64,000 nt of DNA from the NCBI RefSeq assembly GCF_902806685.2, contig NC_048560.1, positions 1,032,492 through 1,096,491 of the forward strand. The letters run 5' to 3'. Each line of letters opens with the position of its first letter. The first letter of the stretch is position 1. Below, in pieces: positions 20,201 through 32,151 of the stretch. The stretch comes from Maniola hyperantus (taxonomy: Eukaryota > Arthropoda > Insecta > Lepidoptera > Nymphalidae). The notes under the pieces were generated by a model that was given only the letters and a program-made list of their open reading frames with translations, did not search any database and was not told the origin of the DNA. The translations under genes and the position numbers were made by a program.

Positions 20201-23200
20201 GCCGCCAAGCGATTTAGCGGTCCAGTGCGATGCCGCGTAGAAACCAAAGGGGCATGGATTTATTAAAAACTGCCATACCCCTTCCAGGTTAGCCCGTATT
20301 TATCTTAGACTGCATCGTCACTTACCACCAGGTAAGATTGCAGTCAAGGGCTAACTTGTATCTGAATAAAACAAAAAATTTATATCACAATTTTTAGTGG
20401 CCCCATCATGTATTAAAATATTCTATGCCTGGTTAGAAACCGTCTACTGAGTTATTACACTGATCGCGAGCAATTTACTCTTATCCATTGAGGAGTTGCA
20501 TTACCTATCTTCGAAGATGTTCATCAGATCTTCACCAAATTTATATGGGATTTATAAGAAAAGAATTTTCCAAATCGGTCCAGGCGTCTTCGAGTAATCG
20601 GGAGAATACATTACAAAAACAAATATTCCGACGAATTGAGAACCTCCTCATTTTTTGAAGTCGGTTAGTAAAAATTGGGAACTCCAAGGTTGGGCGTGCA
20701 GATACTTACTCCGTTGCTACCATCATCGTAACCTCCCCTGCCGCCTGGTGGTAGGTATTGTCTACTTTGGCTGAATTCATTCCCTCCAAGCAACTTTTGG
20801 CTGGCTCCTGTAAACATTTTAATGATATTAACTAAATACCTAGAGATCAAACACCCTAAATCAAAATATCTTTTATTTTATGAAGAAATTTTATAGTTAT
20901 GAGCGCTTGTTTATGACAGGACTAGCTTATAGCTAATGCTCGCGACGTTGTCCGCGTGGACTGCACTTTCAAACCTCCAGCGATCACGCACTTATCCGAT
21001 CCGAATCCGTGAAAATACGGAAACAAAAAATACCTACGACATGTCATTAAGCTACCATATAAAACAAAAAAAAAGGAACGTGTTTTAAAAATAAAAAAAT
21101 GAAAAATACCTCTTCCTAGTCCAGGTAATCCATACTCTTGAGAAGGTGCAACATATGAACCAGCTGATCCTGAAGCTTGATTCGGCAAACCATACTGAGA
21201 TGACGGTGCTTGGTACTGGTTCACTGGTGCTTGGTACAAGGAGGATGCTTGGTTCAGGGTGGAGCGTGCTTGATACTGGGAGGAAGGGGCCTGATACTGG
21301 GAGGAGCGTGCTTGGAACTGGGAGGTGGGAGCTTGGTACTGGGAGATTGGTGCTTGGTACGAGGAAGAGGGTGCTTGGTACTGATTTGATGATCGGGGAG
21401 GTATGTATTGGTTGGAGAGAGATTGAGATCTGGATGGAGCGCCGTAAGTTGAGGAAAGACGTCCTCTAAAAAATAAATATATACGAAATATAAATACAAG
21501 TGATATTCTACTGGCGAAGACCTCGGTATTCGGTGCACGCATCTTTAACTTTCCGAATTAAATATCACTTTAATGGAGAAGAAAAACATCGTGAGGAAAC
21601 CTACTTATCTGAGAGTTCTCCATAATGTTCTCAAAGGTGTGTGAAGTCTGTCAAACCGCACCTGGCCAAGCAGCGTGGCAGACTAAGACCAATCCCTTCT
21701 CATTCTGAGAGGAGACCAGTGTTCAATAGTGGGCCTGCGATTGGTTGAGAATTTATGATGATAGAACTTTTAAATAATTATTTCTGCTGTAAGGCAACTA
21801 AGGACTATAACTAGCGCGCCCTGGTTTACGCGCAACGATGAATTGCAACAGTATCTAGATATGTCAACTATATCTGAGGAAATAAACAAGTAAGTTAAGT
21901 AGGTCCAAAAAACCGGCCAAGTGCGAGTCAGGCTCGCGCAATGAGGGTTCCGTAGTCCGTACTATACTGTCGTATTTTTTCGACATTTTGCACGATGATT
22001 CAAAAACTATGATGCATAAAAATAAATAAAAATCTGTTTTAGAATGTACAGGTGAAGACCTTTCATATGATACCCCACCTGATATAGTCACTCACTTCGA
22101 AAGTTGAAAATACTAATTATTAGTTCATGACCACATTAATTTTTTTTGGTGTGATCTAACCCTAAATTCACGGTTTTCAGATTTTTCCCCAAATGTCAGC
22201 TATAAGATCTACCTACCTGCCAAATTTTATGATTCTAGGTCAACGGGAAGTACCCTGTAGGTTTCTTGACAGACAGACAGGCAGACAGACAACAAAGTGA
22301 TCCTATAAGGGTTCCGTTTTTCCTTTTGAGGTACGGAACCCTAAAAACACAAAGTTCGCCTTGCCAAGCATCCAAACCCACTAGCCAACTCACTTCTAGC
22401 TGCCCCAAGAGTAAAAAGAGCTGACATGCTCGATATCTGCCAATGGCTCCCTCGTTTCTCAACACCAAATTTACAACAAATAATCAGCTTATAGTCCCCC
22501 GACTGATAGCAGATAAATGACAAGAAAATAAATAAATTCATTTCTTACCTGAACTCAGCACCGCTCTGCCTTTGACCCCCAAATCCTGGCAGACCGTATG
22601 CTTGGGAAGGGGAAGAACTGAAAGTTTGTGGAGGAAGATATCTGGAAATAATGTATAGATTAATAAAAATGTTTACAGTAGGTACGCGACAGAAAGTAAT
22701 GTGCCTTTAGAATAACATTCCGGCTTTGTAGAGCGTTGTCACTCATACCTATATGACATTTTGTCGGTCTCAACGAGAGGGACAACGCTCTACAAATCTG
22801 CTATCTCCTTCTAAAGGTCTATGTACATTACTTTCGGCCGCGTACTGTACTTATTTAATTTATTACACAGGTGAAAGTTAAGAACAAATTGATTAAAATT
22901 AAAAAATAATAACCTGTTATCAATAGGAGGTTCTGCTAATGTCGAAACCACGACCAAGAGGAACATCAAAAGACCCTGAAAATAAATTAAATTAGAAACG
23001 ATCAGAAAAGGTTTTTTTTAAAATCGGTTATACGGATGAGCCGTTTGATGATCGATTAAAAAACCGGTCAAGTGCGAGTCGGACTCGCCCATGAAGGGTT
23101 TCATACCATTAAGTATCTATGAAAACGGCAAAAACATCACGTTTGTTGTATGGGATTTATTTTATTCTGTTTTTTAGTATTTATATCATCATGATCAACC

Positions 23201-23480
23201 CATCGCCGGCTCACTACAGAGCACGGGTCTCCTCTCAGAGTGAGAAGGATTTTGGCCATAGTCTACCACTCAGGCATGTAGAATTCTCAGGCATGCTACA
23301 GTTTCCTCACAATGTTTTCCTTCACCGTTTAAGCAAGTGATATTTAATTACTTAAAACGCACATAACTCCGAAAAGTTACAGGTGCGTGCCCGGGATCGA
23401 ACCCCCGACCTCCGATTAGAAGACGGACGTCTTAACCGCTAGGCTACTTTATTATTAGTAAATAAATGATTTACCTTCAT
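17296..23480 (-). CDS. Pro-resilin-like cuticle protein (RR-2 chitin-binding domain)
   Basis: Seven coding exons in transcript order: 23475-23480 (Met-Lys), 22914-22975, 22549-22641, 21110-21465, 20710-20807, 19667-19801 and 17296-17433 (stop TAA 17296-17298). All phases join to give 295 residues. Residues 1-16 are a signal peptide (MKGLLMFLLVVVSTLA). Residues about 24-205 are low-complexity, with many YQAPSS/QYQAP repeats and YGLP motifs. Residues about 206-270 are a Rebers-Riddiford domain of the resilin type: SGNDFGH, GDRAEGVYYV, LPDGRKQ, YEADQDGY. Such proteins are secreted into cuticle, bind chitin and give rubber-like elasticity through dityrosine links between Tyr-rich repeats. The tiny first exon that splits the signal peptide is typical of cuticle genes. 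Orthology to Drosophila resilin is likely from the domain, but the repeats differ. Confidence 0.92.
17450..17672 (+). mobile_element. Helitron-like fragment D2
   Basis: Complete-looking D2 copy in the last intron of the pro-resilin gene, starting 17 bp from the coding exon. Confidence 0.7.
17673..17858 (-). mobile_element. SINE-B
   Basis: Poly(T) at 17675-17695 on the plus strand, then gtcgacctttcggttttcag and gttgagctattgagctt. Confidence 0.8.
18075..18254. mobile_element. MITE family G, full length
   Basis: tacagtacgcggcagaaaat at the left and its complement ending ctgccgctactgta at the right. Confidence 0.75.
18290..18590 (+). mobile_element. SINE-C (tRNA-derived)
   Basis: Head agtggttaggacgtccgcct, B box gtgggttcgatccctggg, body aacctgcatgcctgagagtt, end gatgggttaatcatgatgat. 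Confidence 0.8.
18988..19098. mobile_element. GC-rich MITE family F
   Basis: Inverted ends gcgacaggtcgagatggc / gccatctcgacctgtcgc around a G/C-rich core. Other copies: 36094-36222, 50205-50310, 63382-63480. Confidence 0.7.
19265..19650 (+). mobile_element. D2 Helitron-like copy interrupted by SINE-B
   Basis: D2 breaks after ggacggatcgagttgaa; SINE-B occupies about 19336-19512 with its A tail; D2 resumes gacatgcagatagctatt. Confidence 0.7.
19847..19981 (+). mobile_element. CRE-containing MITE family (partial)
   Basis: tataagtcccgcaaattgct at the left, with TGACGTCA-like motifs. Same family as 35661-36024 and 37857-38110. Confidence 0.6.
20040..20370 (+). mobile_element. SINE-A, full length
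   Basis: acctccgtggcgcagtggga head, aggttccgggtttgattcct B box, tail gctaacttgtatctgaat. Confidence 0.8.
20385..20668 (+). repeat. Family N repeat
   Basis: Parallel to 5015-5340, ending gaacctcctcattttttgaa then gtcggtta. Lies in an intron of the pro-resilin gene. Confidence 0.7.
21565..21760 (+). mobile_element. SINE-C, 5'-truncated
   Basis: aaaacatcgtgaggaaacct to gggcctgcgattggttgaga. Confidence 0.6.
21905..22345 (+). mobile_element. Family E repeat
   Basis: Complete-looking copy in a pro-resilin intron. Confidence 0.75.
22674..22849. mobile_element. MITE family G
   Basis: tacagtaggtacgcgacaga left end; right end ggccgcgtactgta. Confidence 0.7.
23185..23455 (-). mobile_element. SINE-C
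   Basis: gatcaacccatcgccggctc to gacgtcttaaccgctaggct, ending just before the first coding exon of the pro-resilin gene. Confidence 0.75.
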
Positions 23481-23624
23481 TTTGACCTATTTTTTCTTAT
23501 CTTGTGTGTCCTTGTATCTTGATTAATGCACTATTTATCTATGGTCGACATATAAAGTATTAAAGAAGACGGTGGTATCAATTTGGAGGATGGTATTCAA
23601 GTGATGGTGAATCTCCAAACAAGG

Positions 23625-23634
23625 CTATATATAG
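23625..23634 (-). promoter_or_regulatory. TATA-box candidate of the pro-resilin-like gene
   Basis: A self-complementary CTATATATAG lies about 145 bp upstream of the ATG at 23480. A start near 23600 (TTCACCATCA on the minus strand) would give a 5'UTR of about 120 nt. A weaker TATA-like stretch lies at 23548-23556. Inference from motif and spacing only. Confidence 0.4.
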
Positions 23635-23639
23635 AGACG

Positions 23640-24739
23640 GAGGCTGCAGCATCCTGAACGCACGTGAGATGATTTTGCGAGAGATGGGCCTTGCGAATTG
23701 TGAGGCGACGGGCAATATGCTCTACTTACAATTAAATTACCCAGTTAATCTTTTCTTTATATTTAAACTTTAAGCCAGCAAAGGCCTCTTTTAACGCTGG
23801 GAAATGCGTTTACTCATGCCCTCTGCTAGCCATAGCCAACGATATCCCCGATGAGAGATTAGTAGCCATGTTACCGGAGTGCACCGGCCCGAATACTGCT
23901 CTTCCGCTCGGACGCATCCAAAAGGGATCAGCAGCACCCAGGCACCTTGGGAGGTTACCTGGCTGGCACCCCAGGGCGCTCAAATTGGAGGGCGGGAACA
24001 TGGTGACTGGTGAGGGTGCATGTTCATCATAAAAGAGGGGTACCAAATGGACGTGAATAGGTGAAGCAAAATTTTACCTATTCACGTCCATTCATGAAAA
24101 TTTATAGAGATAGGCACTATTCATGAAAATTTCCAAAAAACAAAAAAAATCGCACTCGCTTCGCTCGTATTTTGTCACAAATCGAGTAGCTGGATAATTT
24201 GATTGACACGTTCCATACCTATTATATTGTAGAACCTATTCTGTATACTTACTATAAATAACAAAAAAAAACTCTCGCTACGCTCATGTTTATGGTTTTC
24301 ATGCTTAGTTTAATACTGTGTTGATTTCAATGTCATTACTACTATGTATGTATATCCCAAACTTTATTTTCTTCTTCTTTTAGCGGACTAATGTTGAGAT
24401 CTATAGAACGCGACTTTGCATCAAGACTAAGAGACGAGACAAAACGAGACAGTGGCTTTATACCAGATAAATCTGTCTCTTTTTAACTGAAACTTAGGTC
24501 TGAGCAAAGTCAATGTACGCTCTATAGATTGTCGAAATGTTGTGGACAGTAGAGCATACCTTCTTGCGGGGCATCGAAATCACCTAAGGCGGTGAACGAG
24601 GCGTGCTCCAGTTAGAGCCTTCGATTGATATTACAGGCGAGCTTTATCACTTAGCTATGTACAGATCAATTTGTACAGTTTACCTAATTGTAATGTCCTC
24701 CCAACCGGACTCCGGCCACGACGGTCAATCTCCATACAG
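23640..24739. other. Intergenic repeats without a gene
   Basis: 23770-24046 (minus) reads FWMRPSGRAVFGPVHSGNMA, a recurrent-looking repeat fragment I cannot classify. 24375-24535 has partial inverted ends (gatctatagaacgcgacttt / aaagtcaatgtacgctctat), MITE-like. The rest is AT-rich. Confidence 0.4.
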
Positions 24740-24754
24740 ATTCTTTTTTTTTTT

Positions 24755-24789
<35 letters not shown>

Positions 24790-24955
24790 GAATATTAGCC
24801 ATGTTAAATGACTAATATTCCCCTTTCCTCTCCAACTAAGCGTCAAGCTTAAGCTAGGAGTAGGTACGACAATAGTGCAACGCGCGGGGTTTGAACCGTC
24901 GACCATTCGGTTTTCAGTCCACTCCTTTACCCGTTGAGCTATTGAGGCTCAATTA
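24740..24955 (-). mobile_element. SINE-B with long A/T tail
   Basis: Plus-strand poly(T) of about 43 bases with one C at 24744-24786, then the SINE-B body. Confidence 0.8.
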
Positions 24956-25019
24956 GCCATCCTAAACCTAATCAAGATTAGCCACTTCCCATTGACAGTA
25001 GGGCGATTTCGTAAAACCT

Positions 25020-25280
25020 GCATTTTGGGTTTGGAATTTTATAATTTCTAAATGTCTGGTCTGGTCTGGTGGGAGGCTTCGGCCGGGGCTAGTTACCAGC
25101 CTACCGGCAAAGCCGTGCCGCCAAGCGATTTAGCGTTCCGGTACGATGCCGTGTAAAAACTAAAGGGTCATGTGCTTAATAAAACTGCAATACCTCTTCC
25201 AGGTTAGCCCGCTTCCATCTTAGACTGCATCACCACTTACCACCAGGTGAGATTGCAATCAGTGGCTAACTTGTATCTGA
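25020..25280 (+). mobile_element. SINE-A, 5'-truncated
   Basis: ggtgggaggcttcggccggg to gctaacttgtatctga; followed directly by family E. Confidence 0.75.
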
Positions 25281-25284
25281 TAAA

Positions 25285-25642
25285 AAAAACCGGCCAAGTG
25301 CGAGTCAGGCTCGCGCAATGAGGGTTCCGTACTACAGTCGTATTTTTTCGACATTTTGCACGATAATTCAAAAACTATGATGCATAAAAATAAATAAAAA
25401 TCTGTTTTAGAATGTACAGGTGAAGACCTTTCATATGATACCCCACTTGATATAGTCACTCACTTCGAAAGTTGAACATTCTAATTATTAGTTCATGACC
25501 ACAATTTTTTTTTGTGTGATCTAACCCTAAATTCACGGTTTTCAGATTTTTCCCCAAATGTCAGCTATAAGATCTACCTACCTGCCAAATTAAATTTCAT
25601 GATTCTAGGTCAACGGGAAGTTCCCTGTAGGTTTCTTGACAG

Positions 25643-25689
<47 letters not shown>

Positions 25690-25745
25690 ACAAAGTGATC
25701 CTATAAGGGTTCCGTTTTTCCTTTTGAGGTACGGAACCCTAAAAA
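25285..25745 (+). mobile_element. Family E repeat with expanded gaca tract
   Basis: Typical ends; an internal (gaca)n/(caga)n run at 25640-25690 is longer than in other copies. Confidence 0.75.
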
Positions 25746-25764
25746 CTATGCTATCACCGCTTAT

Positions 25765-26010
25765 TACAAACTATAGCTTATGCTCGTCACTTCGTCCGCA
25801 TGGACTACACAAATTTAAACCCCCTACCCCCCTTAGGGGTTGAATTTTTCCTTTCTTAGCCGATGCCTACGTCATAATAGCTATCTGTATTCTGTATGCC
25901 AAATTTCAGCCCGATCCGTCCTGTAGTTTGAGTTGTGCGTTGATAGATCAATCAATCAGTCAGTCTGTCAGTCAGTCAGTCACCTTTTCCTTTTATATAT
26001 TTAAATATAT
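25765..26010 (-). mobile_element. Helitron-like fragment D2
   Basis: agcttatgctcgtcacttcg to ccttttatatatttaaata. Confidence 0.65.
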
Positions 26011-26249
26011 TACATACAAATAGCTAAATTATAATTATTATTCTTACCTAATCAGTAAATCTAATGTAGATCATAATCTCGTAACATAATCAAGTGGGTA
26101 TAGAAATATTTTGATGAGGTGTTATTAATTCTTCCCAAACAATAACCTGTAAATTATAAGATAAAAAACGAAATAGGGATGTGCGAATAGTAAATAATAA
26201 CATTTATCGATAAGGATTAGACAATTATGGAATAGAATATAATATATTT

Positions 26250-26470
26250 TTATACTAGCTGATGCCCGCGACTTCGTCCCCGTGAAATTAGGTTTTTTAA
26301 AAATCCCGTGGGAACTCTTTGATTTTCCGGGATAAAAAAGAAGCCGATGTCACTCTCCAGGTCTATATCTATACCCATGCATAAAATCACGTCAATCCGT
26401 TGCACCGTTGCGACGTGATTGAAGGACAAACCAACAAAAAAAAACACACTTTTGCATTTATAGTAAGGAT
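26250..26470 (-). mobile_element. Helitron-like fragment D1
   Basis: actagctgatgcccgcgact to cacttttgcatttatagta. Confidence 0.65.
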
Positions 26471-26732
26471 AGGTACTGATTATAAATAGAATAGAATATA
26501 TTTTATTCTAGTAAACTTTTGCAAGTGCTTTTGAATAATTAAATCAATTTACCAATTTCTATCAATCGATAATTGCAATCTATCCTTTCCCCTCTAGCTA
26601 AACGTAAAAGTTGTTCTAGGATTAGGTAGTTTGAACCATACCTAACCTTTTGAATTTCAGTCTTTTACCTTTTACCATGAAGAGTTTTTAGTTTTTACTG
26701 ACGCTTGTTAGATAGAAAACAAGCTGTCATCA

Positions 26733-27130
26733 TCATCATCATAAACCAATAGACGTCCACTGCTGGACATAGATCTCTTGTAGGGACTTCCACGCGCCAC
26801 GGTCTTGCGCCGCCTGGATCCAGCGGCTCCCTGCGACTCGTCTGATGTCGTCCGTCCGCCTAGTGGGGAGTCTTCCAACGCTGCGTCTTCCGGTCTTTTG
26901 GTCGCTAACTATGGGCCTCATAAGAAAGCTCAGAGTCACTCAGCGGGCGATGGAGAGAGCTATGCTTGGAATTTCTCTATGTGATCAAATCAGAAATGAG
27001 GAGATCTGTAGGAGAACTAGAGTAACCGACATAGCTCAACGGGTTGCGAAGCTGAAGTGGCAATGGGCAGGGCACATAGTTCGTACAACCGATAGACGTT
27101 GAGGTCCCAAGGTGCTGGAATGGCTGCCTC
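26733..27130. mobile_element. RTE-like LINE copy with 5' inversion
   Basis: 26733-26888 is the 3' end in minus orientation with its catcatcat tail. 26890-27130 is the adjoining upstream part in plus orientation (TQRAMERAMLGISL, KLKWQWAGHIVR). Compared with the uninterrupted copy at 58440-58935 the two parts are adjacent in the element but flipped, the twin-priming signature. Confidence 0.75.
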
Positions 27131-28017
27131 GCACCGGAAAACAAGCTGTAAAAAATATTAGGTTAATCCTATGTACATGTAAAAAGACTTGTTCTGAGTT
27201 ACTGATCTACCTATCAACGCACGATTTTTGGAAATTCCACTTCTAAGGGGGTGAAAGGCTGTATAAAAGTTCGTCATTTTTCATTTATGTCGATGAAAAT
27301 TGGTATTTAGGCTTTCTGTTAGTTTTTTTTTTTTTTTCACCATAAAGCACCATTATAAAATGGTAGCTTTATTGCTACTACCATCTAGCCTATGGGCTAA
27401 TAAGTAATATTATTCTAGCTTAAACTTCTACTTATGATTAATTTTTAAATCTAATTTACAGTCCAGTAACTGTCCTTAGTTTATTATAACACGTACTTAC
27501 AGTTCACTATGTTCTTGTGACCTATGCTTTCTGTTAGTAATGAAGAAATACGTCGTGGTTCAGGATTTTTGAAAATTTCAACTCTTCACCAATTTTCAAA
27601 AATTCAACTCAATTACATCCGGGGCGGGTCAGCTAGTAAGTAGTAAGTATTAAATAAAACTTAAAATTGTATTTATTTTCGAAAAATTTGAGATACGTGC
27701 CCGGGATCGAACATCTGGATCCCCAAATCTAAGGAGGCCGACGACGCGACGTCTTCCCTAATAGGCTATCACCGATTCTGCTAGTAGTACCGCTAGTCAA
27801 ATAAATTAAAGCAAACAAATTGTTTAGTCCGTAAACAAGTAAATAATCGATATTGCATAGGAGCATCACTATAATGTTGTAACCGCACGCGCATGTTATG
27901 ACAATCAGTAAGGTAACGACTGCCCGATTTATCGATATCGATTCGGAGCAAGGTCGACTACGATAGCCATCGGATGGATGAGAGCTTTTTAATTTAGGTA
28001 CCTAATCAATAATTTAA

Positions 28018-28185
28018 AGCTTCAATAGCTCAACCGGTATAGGAGTGGACTGAAAACCGAAAGGTCGACGGTTCAAACCCCGCCCGTTGCACTATTGTCG
28101 TACCTACTCCTAGCACAAGCCTGACGCTTAATTGGAGAGGAAAGGGGAATATTAGTCATTTAACATGGCTAATATTCTTAAAAAA
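28018..28185 (+). mobile_element. SINE-B
   Basis: caatagctcaaccggtatag, gaccgaaaggtcgacggttc-type B box, ending taatattcttaaaaaa. Confidence 0.8.
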
Positions 28186-28197
28186 TATATATATATG

Positions 28198-28347
28198 TAC
28201 AGTGGCGTGCAGATCATAGAGGCATAAATGCACTGCTTACCCCAGTTGTAATAGCTCAATGCATATTTTTCATTATGACCTGCATGTAAACAGGTTCCTA
28301 CCTAACTAATGCCTACCCTGGCTTCGAACACTGTGCACGCCACTGTA
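28198..28347. mobile_element. MITE with ACAGTGGCGTGCA ends
   Basis: 150-bp element, left tacagtggcgtgca and right tgcacgccactgta, AT-rich core. Single copy in this window. Confidence 0.65.
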
Positions 28348-28359
28348 TATGTATTAGTT

Positions 28360-28805
28360 TACTAGCTGATGCCCGCGACTTCGTTCGCGTGGATTTAGGG
28401 TTTTTAAATCCCCGGGGAACTCATTGATTTTCCGGGATAAAAAGTAGCCTATGTCACTCTCCAGGTCTTTAGCTATCCCCATGCAAAAAATCACGTCGAT
28501 CCGTTGCTCCGTTGCGACGTGATTGAAAGACAAACCAACAAACAAACACACTTTCGCATTTAAAATAAGGGTACCTACTGATAATTGACTAGCTTATGCC
28601 CACCACTTCGTCCGCGTGGACCACACAAATTTCAAACCCCTATTTGTGAAATAGGGGGGTTTAGTATTGAAATTACAAAAAATATTTCTTAGCAGATGTC
28701 GACGTTATCTGCATGCCTTTTTTCAGCCCGATCCGTCCAGTAGTTTGAGCTGTGCGTTGATAGATCAGTCCAGTCAGTCAGTCACCTTTTCCCTTTATAT
28801 AATAT
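28360..28805 (-). mobile_element. D1 followed by D2 Helitron-like fragments
   Basis: D1 at 28360-28575 (agctgatgcccgcgacttcg) and D2 at 28590-28805 (agcttatgcccaccacttcg). Confidence 0.6.
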
Positions 28806-29919
28806 TTAGATACATCACATACGAATTGCTAAATTATAATTATTATTCTTACTTAATCAGTAAATCTAATTTTCTTTCTTTAGGAGACCCGTGCTCAGTA
28901 GTAAGCCGGCGATGGGTTGATCACGATGATCTGATAGATATCATTATATACATATAACATGGCTATCGGTCGGTTGTCGGTTTCTCAATCTTAAGTCGTG
29001 ATGTGTCTCGGTGCGCCGCAAATAGCGATTAATTATTTTATATGCGCCACAAGGCATGAGAGTAGAGCGGTTTTATAGTAACTAGCTTATGCCCGTGACT
29101 TCGATCGTGTTGAGTAGGTACCTACACAAATTTCAAACATCTTAGGGGTTGAATTTTTAAAAATCTTTTCTTAGCATACATGTCTACGTTATAATTTATT
29201 TGCTTATAAAATGCTATTTGCATACAAAATTTAGGTTGAGCTGTTCGGAGCACACGCAACGGAGCAATGTAATGACGTGATTTTTGCATGGGTATTATAG
29301 AATATTGGGTATTTTTGCATGGAAAATTATAGAGTTCCCACGAATTTTACAAAAAATTAAGTATACGCGGACGAAGTTGCGAACATCATCTATAAATATA
29401 TAAAAAGGAAAAGATCACTGAGATTCGCTGAAATTTGGCATGCAGATAGTTATATTATGACGTAGACATCCACTAAGAAAGAACGAACTGTCAGTTGTGA
29501 CATGCTTCCCTTTATTGAAGGCGAAATTATTACGAAATTGGCAGAAATTGGTAGGACATTGCGTCGTCAGCACTTGGCAGTATCCTGTTTAGACGCGTAT
29601 GAAACATGTCTACCTCTTTTAAGGCGTATTATCATAGGCTCGCCCACTCGGTTGCGCCCGCTACCGCGCTTGCACCCGCGTTTCGTCGTGAAAACGCCCA
29701 TGACTTGTACCACACCCTAAACACCTACACAACGCAATTTTCCAAATGCACGAATTAGCTATCGGCTCAACGCTCCAAATTCATATCTAATGATAGCGGC
29801 ATCGAAGCGTGCGCACATTTGCATTCCCAATAATATACCTATTACCTACCTATGTAGACGACCTCCGTGGCGAAGTGGTGGTGGATTTATAATATAGGTC
29901 TCGGGTTCAAAGACAAAAC
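28806..29919. other. Degraded repeats, no gene seen
   Basis: SINE-C tail at 28885-28935, degenerate D1/D2 pieces at 29085-29400. A 72-codon ORF at 29502-29720 has no recognisable family and no splice context. Confidence 0.4.
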
Positions 29920-30145
29920 TAGCTTATGCTGACGACTTCGTCCGCGTGGACTACATAAATTTCAAACGCTTATTTCACCTCTTAGGGGTTGAATTTTCAA
30001 AAATCCTTTCTTAGCGGATGCCTACGTCATAATAGCTATCTGCGTGCCAAATTTCAGCCTGATCCGTCCAATAATATTTTGAGCTGTGCGTTGATAGATC
30101 AGTCAGTCAGTCAGGCACCTTTTTCTTTTATATTTTTAGATTATT
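29920..30145 (-). mobile_element. Helitron-like fragment D2
   Basis: agcttatgctgacgacttcg to tttcttttatatttttaga. Confidence 0.65.
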
Positions 30146-30384
30146 AGAAATCAGTGATGCATTACCAGACACTTAGTGTAGTGGCAACCGCCCTGCCAGA
30201 CGCCCTTAAACTTTAACAATTTATTAAACTTTAAGGGTGTCTGGCAGACAGCTTTTTGATTAATTATTATCAATTGTCGAATAATAATATGTGTTAAGAT
30301 AATTTTAGATTAAAATCCACGTACTTAGAATGAAGACGTGGACATCTTCTATTTGGCCCAAAGATAGTTTACATCCTAGACACA

Positions 30385-30705
30385 GACCATCATCATCATC
30401 ATGATCAACCCATCACCGGCTCACTACAGAGCGCGGGTCTCTTCTTATAGTGAGAAGGGTTTTGGCCATAGTCTACCACGCTGGCCATGTGCGGATTGGT
30501 AGACTTCAAACACCTTTGAGAACATTATGGAGAACTCTCAGGCATGCAGGTTTCCTCACGATGTTTTCCTTCACCGTTAAAGCAAGTGATATTTAATTAA
30601 TTAAAACGCACATAATTCCGAAAAGTTAGAGGTGCGTGCCCGGGATCGAACCCCCGACCTCTGATTAGTAGGCGGACGTCCTAACCACTAGGCTATCACT
30701 GCTTT
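30385..30705 (-). mobile_element. SINE-C, near full length
   Basis: gatcaacccatcaccggctc to aggctatcactgctttt. Nearly identical to 41830-42155. Confidence 0.8.
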
Positions 30706-30744
30706 TACACAGATACAGGTTACTTTTTACCACGAACTTTATTT

Positions 30745-31168
30745 GGTACGAGGCTTCGGCCGTGGCTAGTTAACACCCTACCAGCAAAGCCGTGCCGCCA
30801 AGCGATTTAGCATTCTGGTACGATGACGTGTAGAAACCAAAGGGGCATGGGATTAAAAAATCTGCCATACCCCTTCCAGTTTAGCCCGCTTCCATCTTAG
30901 ACTGCATCATCATTCATCACTTACCACCAGGTGAGATTGCAGTCAAGTTGCGGTGAACATCCATAAAAAAACCGACGAAAGTGTGTCTGTCTGACTGCTA
31001 GCTTTTTACGGCTCAACCGTTCAACCGATTTTACGAAATTTGGTACAGAGGTAGCTTGCATCCCGGGGAAGGACATAGGCTACTTTTGATCCCGAAAAAT
31101 TAAAGAGTTCCCACAGGATTTTTAAAAACCTAAATCCACGCGTACGAAGTCGCGGGCATCAGCTAGTA
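30745..31168 (+). mobile_element. SINE-A (truncated) then D1 Helitron-like fragment
   Basis: SINE-A body at 30745-30950; D1 from 30970 (gaaagtgtgtctgtctgact) to gcgggcatcagctagt at 31168. Confidence 0.65.
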
Positions 31169-31199
31169 ATTAAATAAAAACTAAAATAAAAAGCCAATG

Positions 31200-32151
31200 G
31201 TTTTCAAAGTTCTTTATTTCGATATCTATTTGAATCACAGTCTACAGTAAGTATTTATTAGATCACAATACAATAATAATTATTAATATTTTATTTATTT
31301 ATTTAAATAATACCGCAGTTTATAGACGTCTCTATTATAATTTATTTATTTAATACAAAATACAACAAAATGGTATAAAAAATAGGCAGACTCGGTACTG
31401 TTAGAGTGTCTTCACACGTGCGGTGACATCGCGGCGTTTTCAGTTTGATAAAAGATTTTAAATATAAAACGGTATCGAACTAGAACGAATATACTACTTA
31501 TATGTTTCACTGAATACATCTATTCGTAATCTGAATAAAATTCGCATTCTGAATAAAAAATATAACTACCTACTTGTAAAAAAATCGTTACACTGTATTG
31601 TGGTATTAGTCCAATTTTGTAATGCTGTCTCTTTTTTGGCTAGAGCTTAATATGGTTGCCAAAAAGTGGCAGCATTAAAAATTTATTGCCCTTGTGCAAG
31701 TGGACCTAAGTTTAACGATTCAATAAAAAATGGTAAACTCACATATTTAAGTAAAGCAATAGGTAGTTTAGTCAAATTAGTTTCAAAAATATAATAAAAT
31801 CATATTTTTTGTAATTACTGTGGTAGACATTATTGTTTTTTATTGTTTAAGATTTTAAAAAACATATAAATAAGCTGTCACTTTTCAATACAATAATAGA
31901 TACTTATTGTTTTATGACAATATAATACAAAAAAGTTACATAAAAAGTTATACATACATTAAGAGAAGCAATATTTGATACATTTTATTCGGACCAGCCG
32001 ATGTTTGAAAATACATAATATTATATTATTAAGTAGTAAATTTTATGTAGTTAACTTTTAACCGCGGCGTTTCTTGTCGCGTGTGAAGTGCTCTTACAAA
32101 CTTAGTTAAACTAGCAACAGGAACTTGGTTTACTCGATGATTTTTACTTGT
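31200..32151 (-). other. Probable ImpL2 3'UTR
   Basis: About 950 bp of AT-rich sequence follows the ImpL2 stop with no recognised repeat, in contrast to the neighbourhood. Several minus-strand AATAAA hexamers occur, the last at 31213-31218 just before Helitron-like repeats resume. The transcript end could be any of these. Confidence 0.45.

Noticed and set aside
21146..21469. 107-residue plus-strand ORF with LGTG repeats
   Set aside because: Antisense of the pro-resilin repeat exon.
23810..24046. 78-residue ORF as a host gene
   Set aside because: Looks like a repeat-derived fragment; no start context or splice structure.
29502..29720. 72-residue ORF
   Set aside because: No recognisable motif and flanked by degraded repeats; insufficient support.
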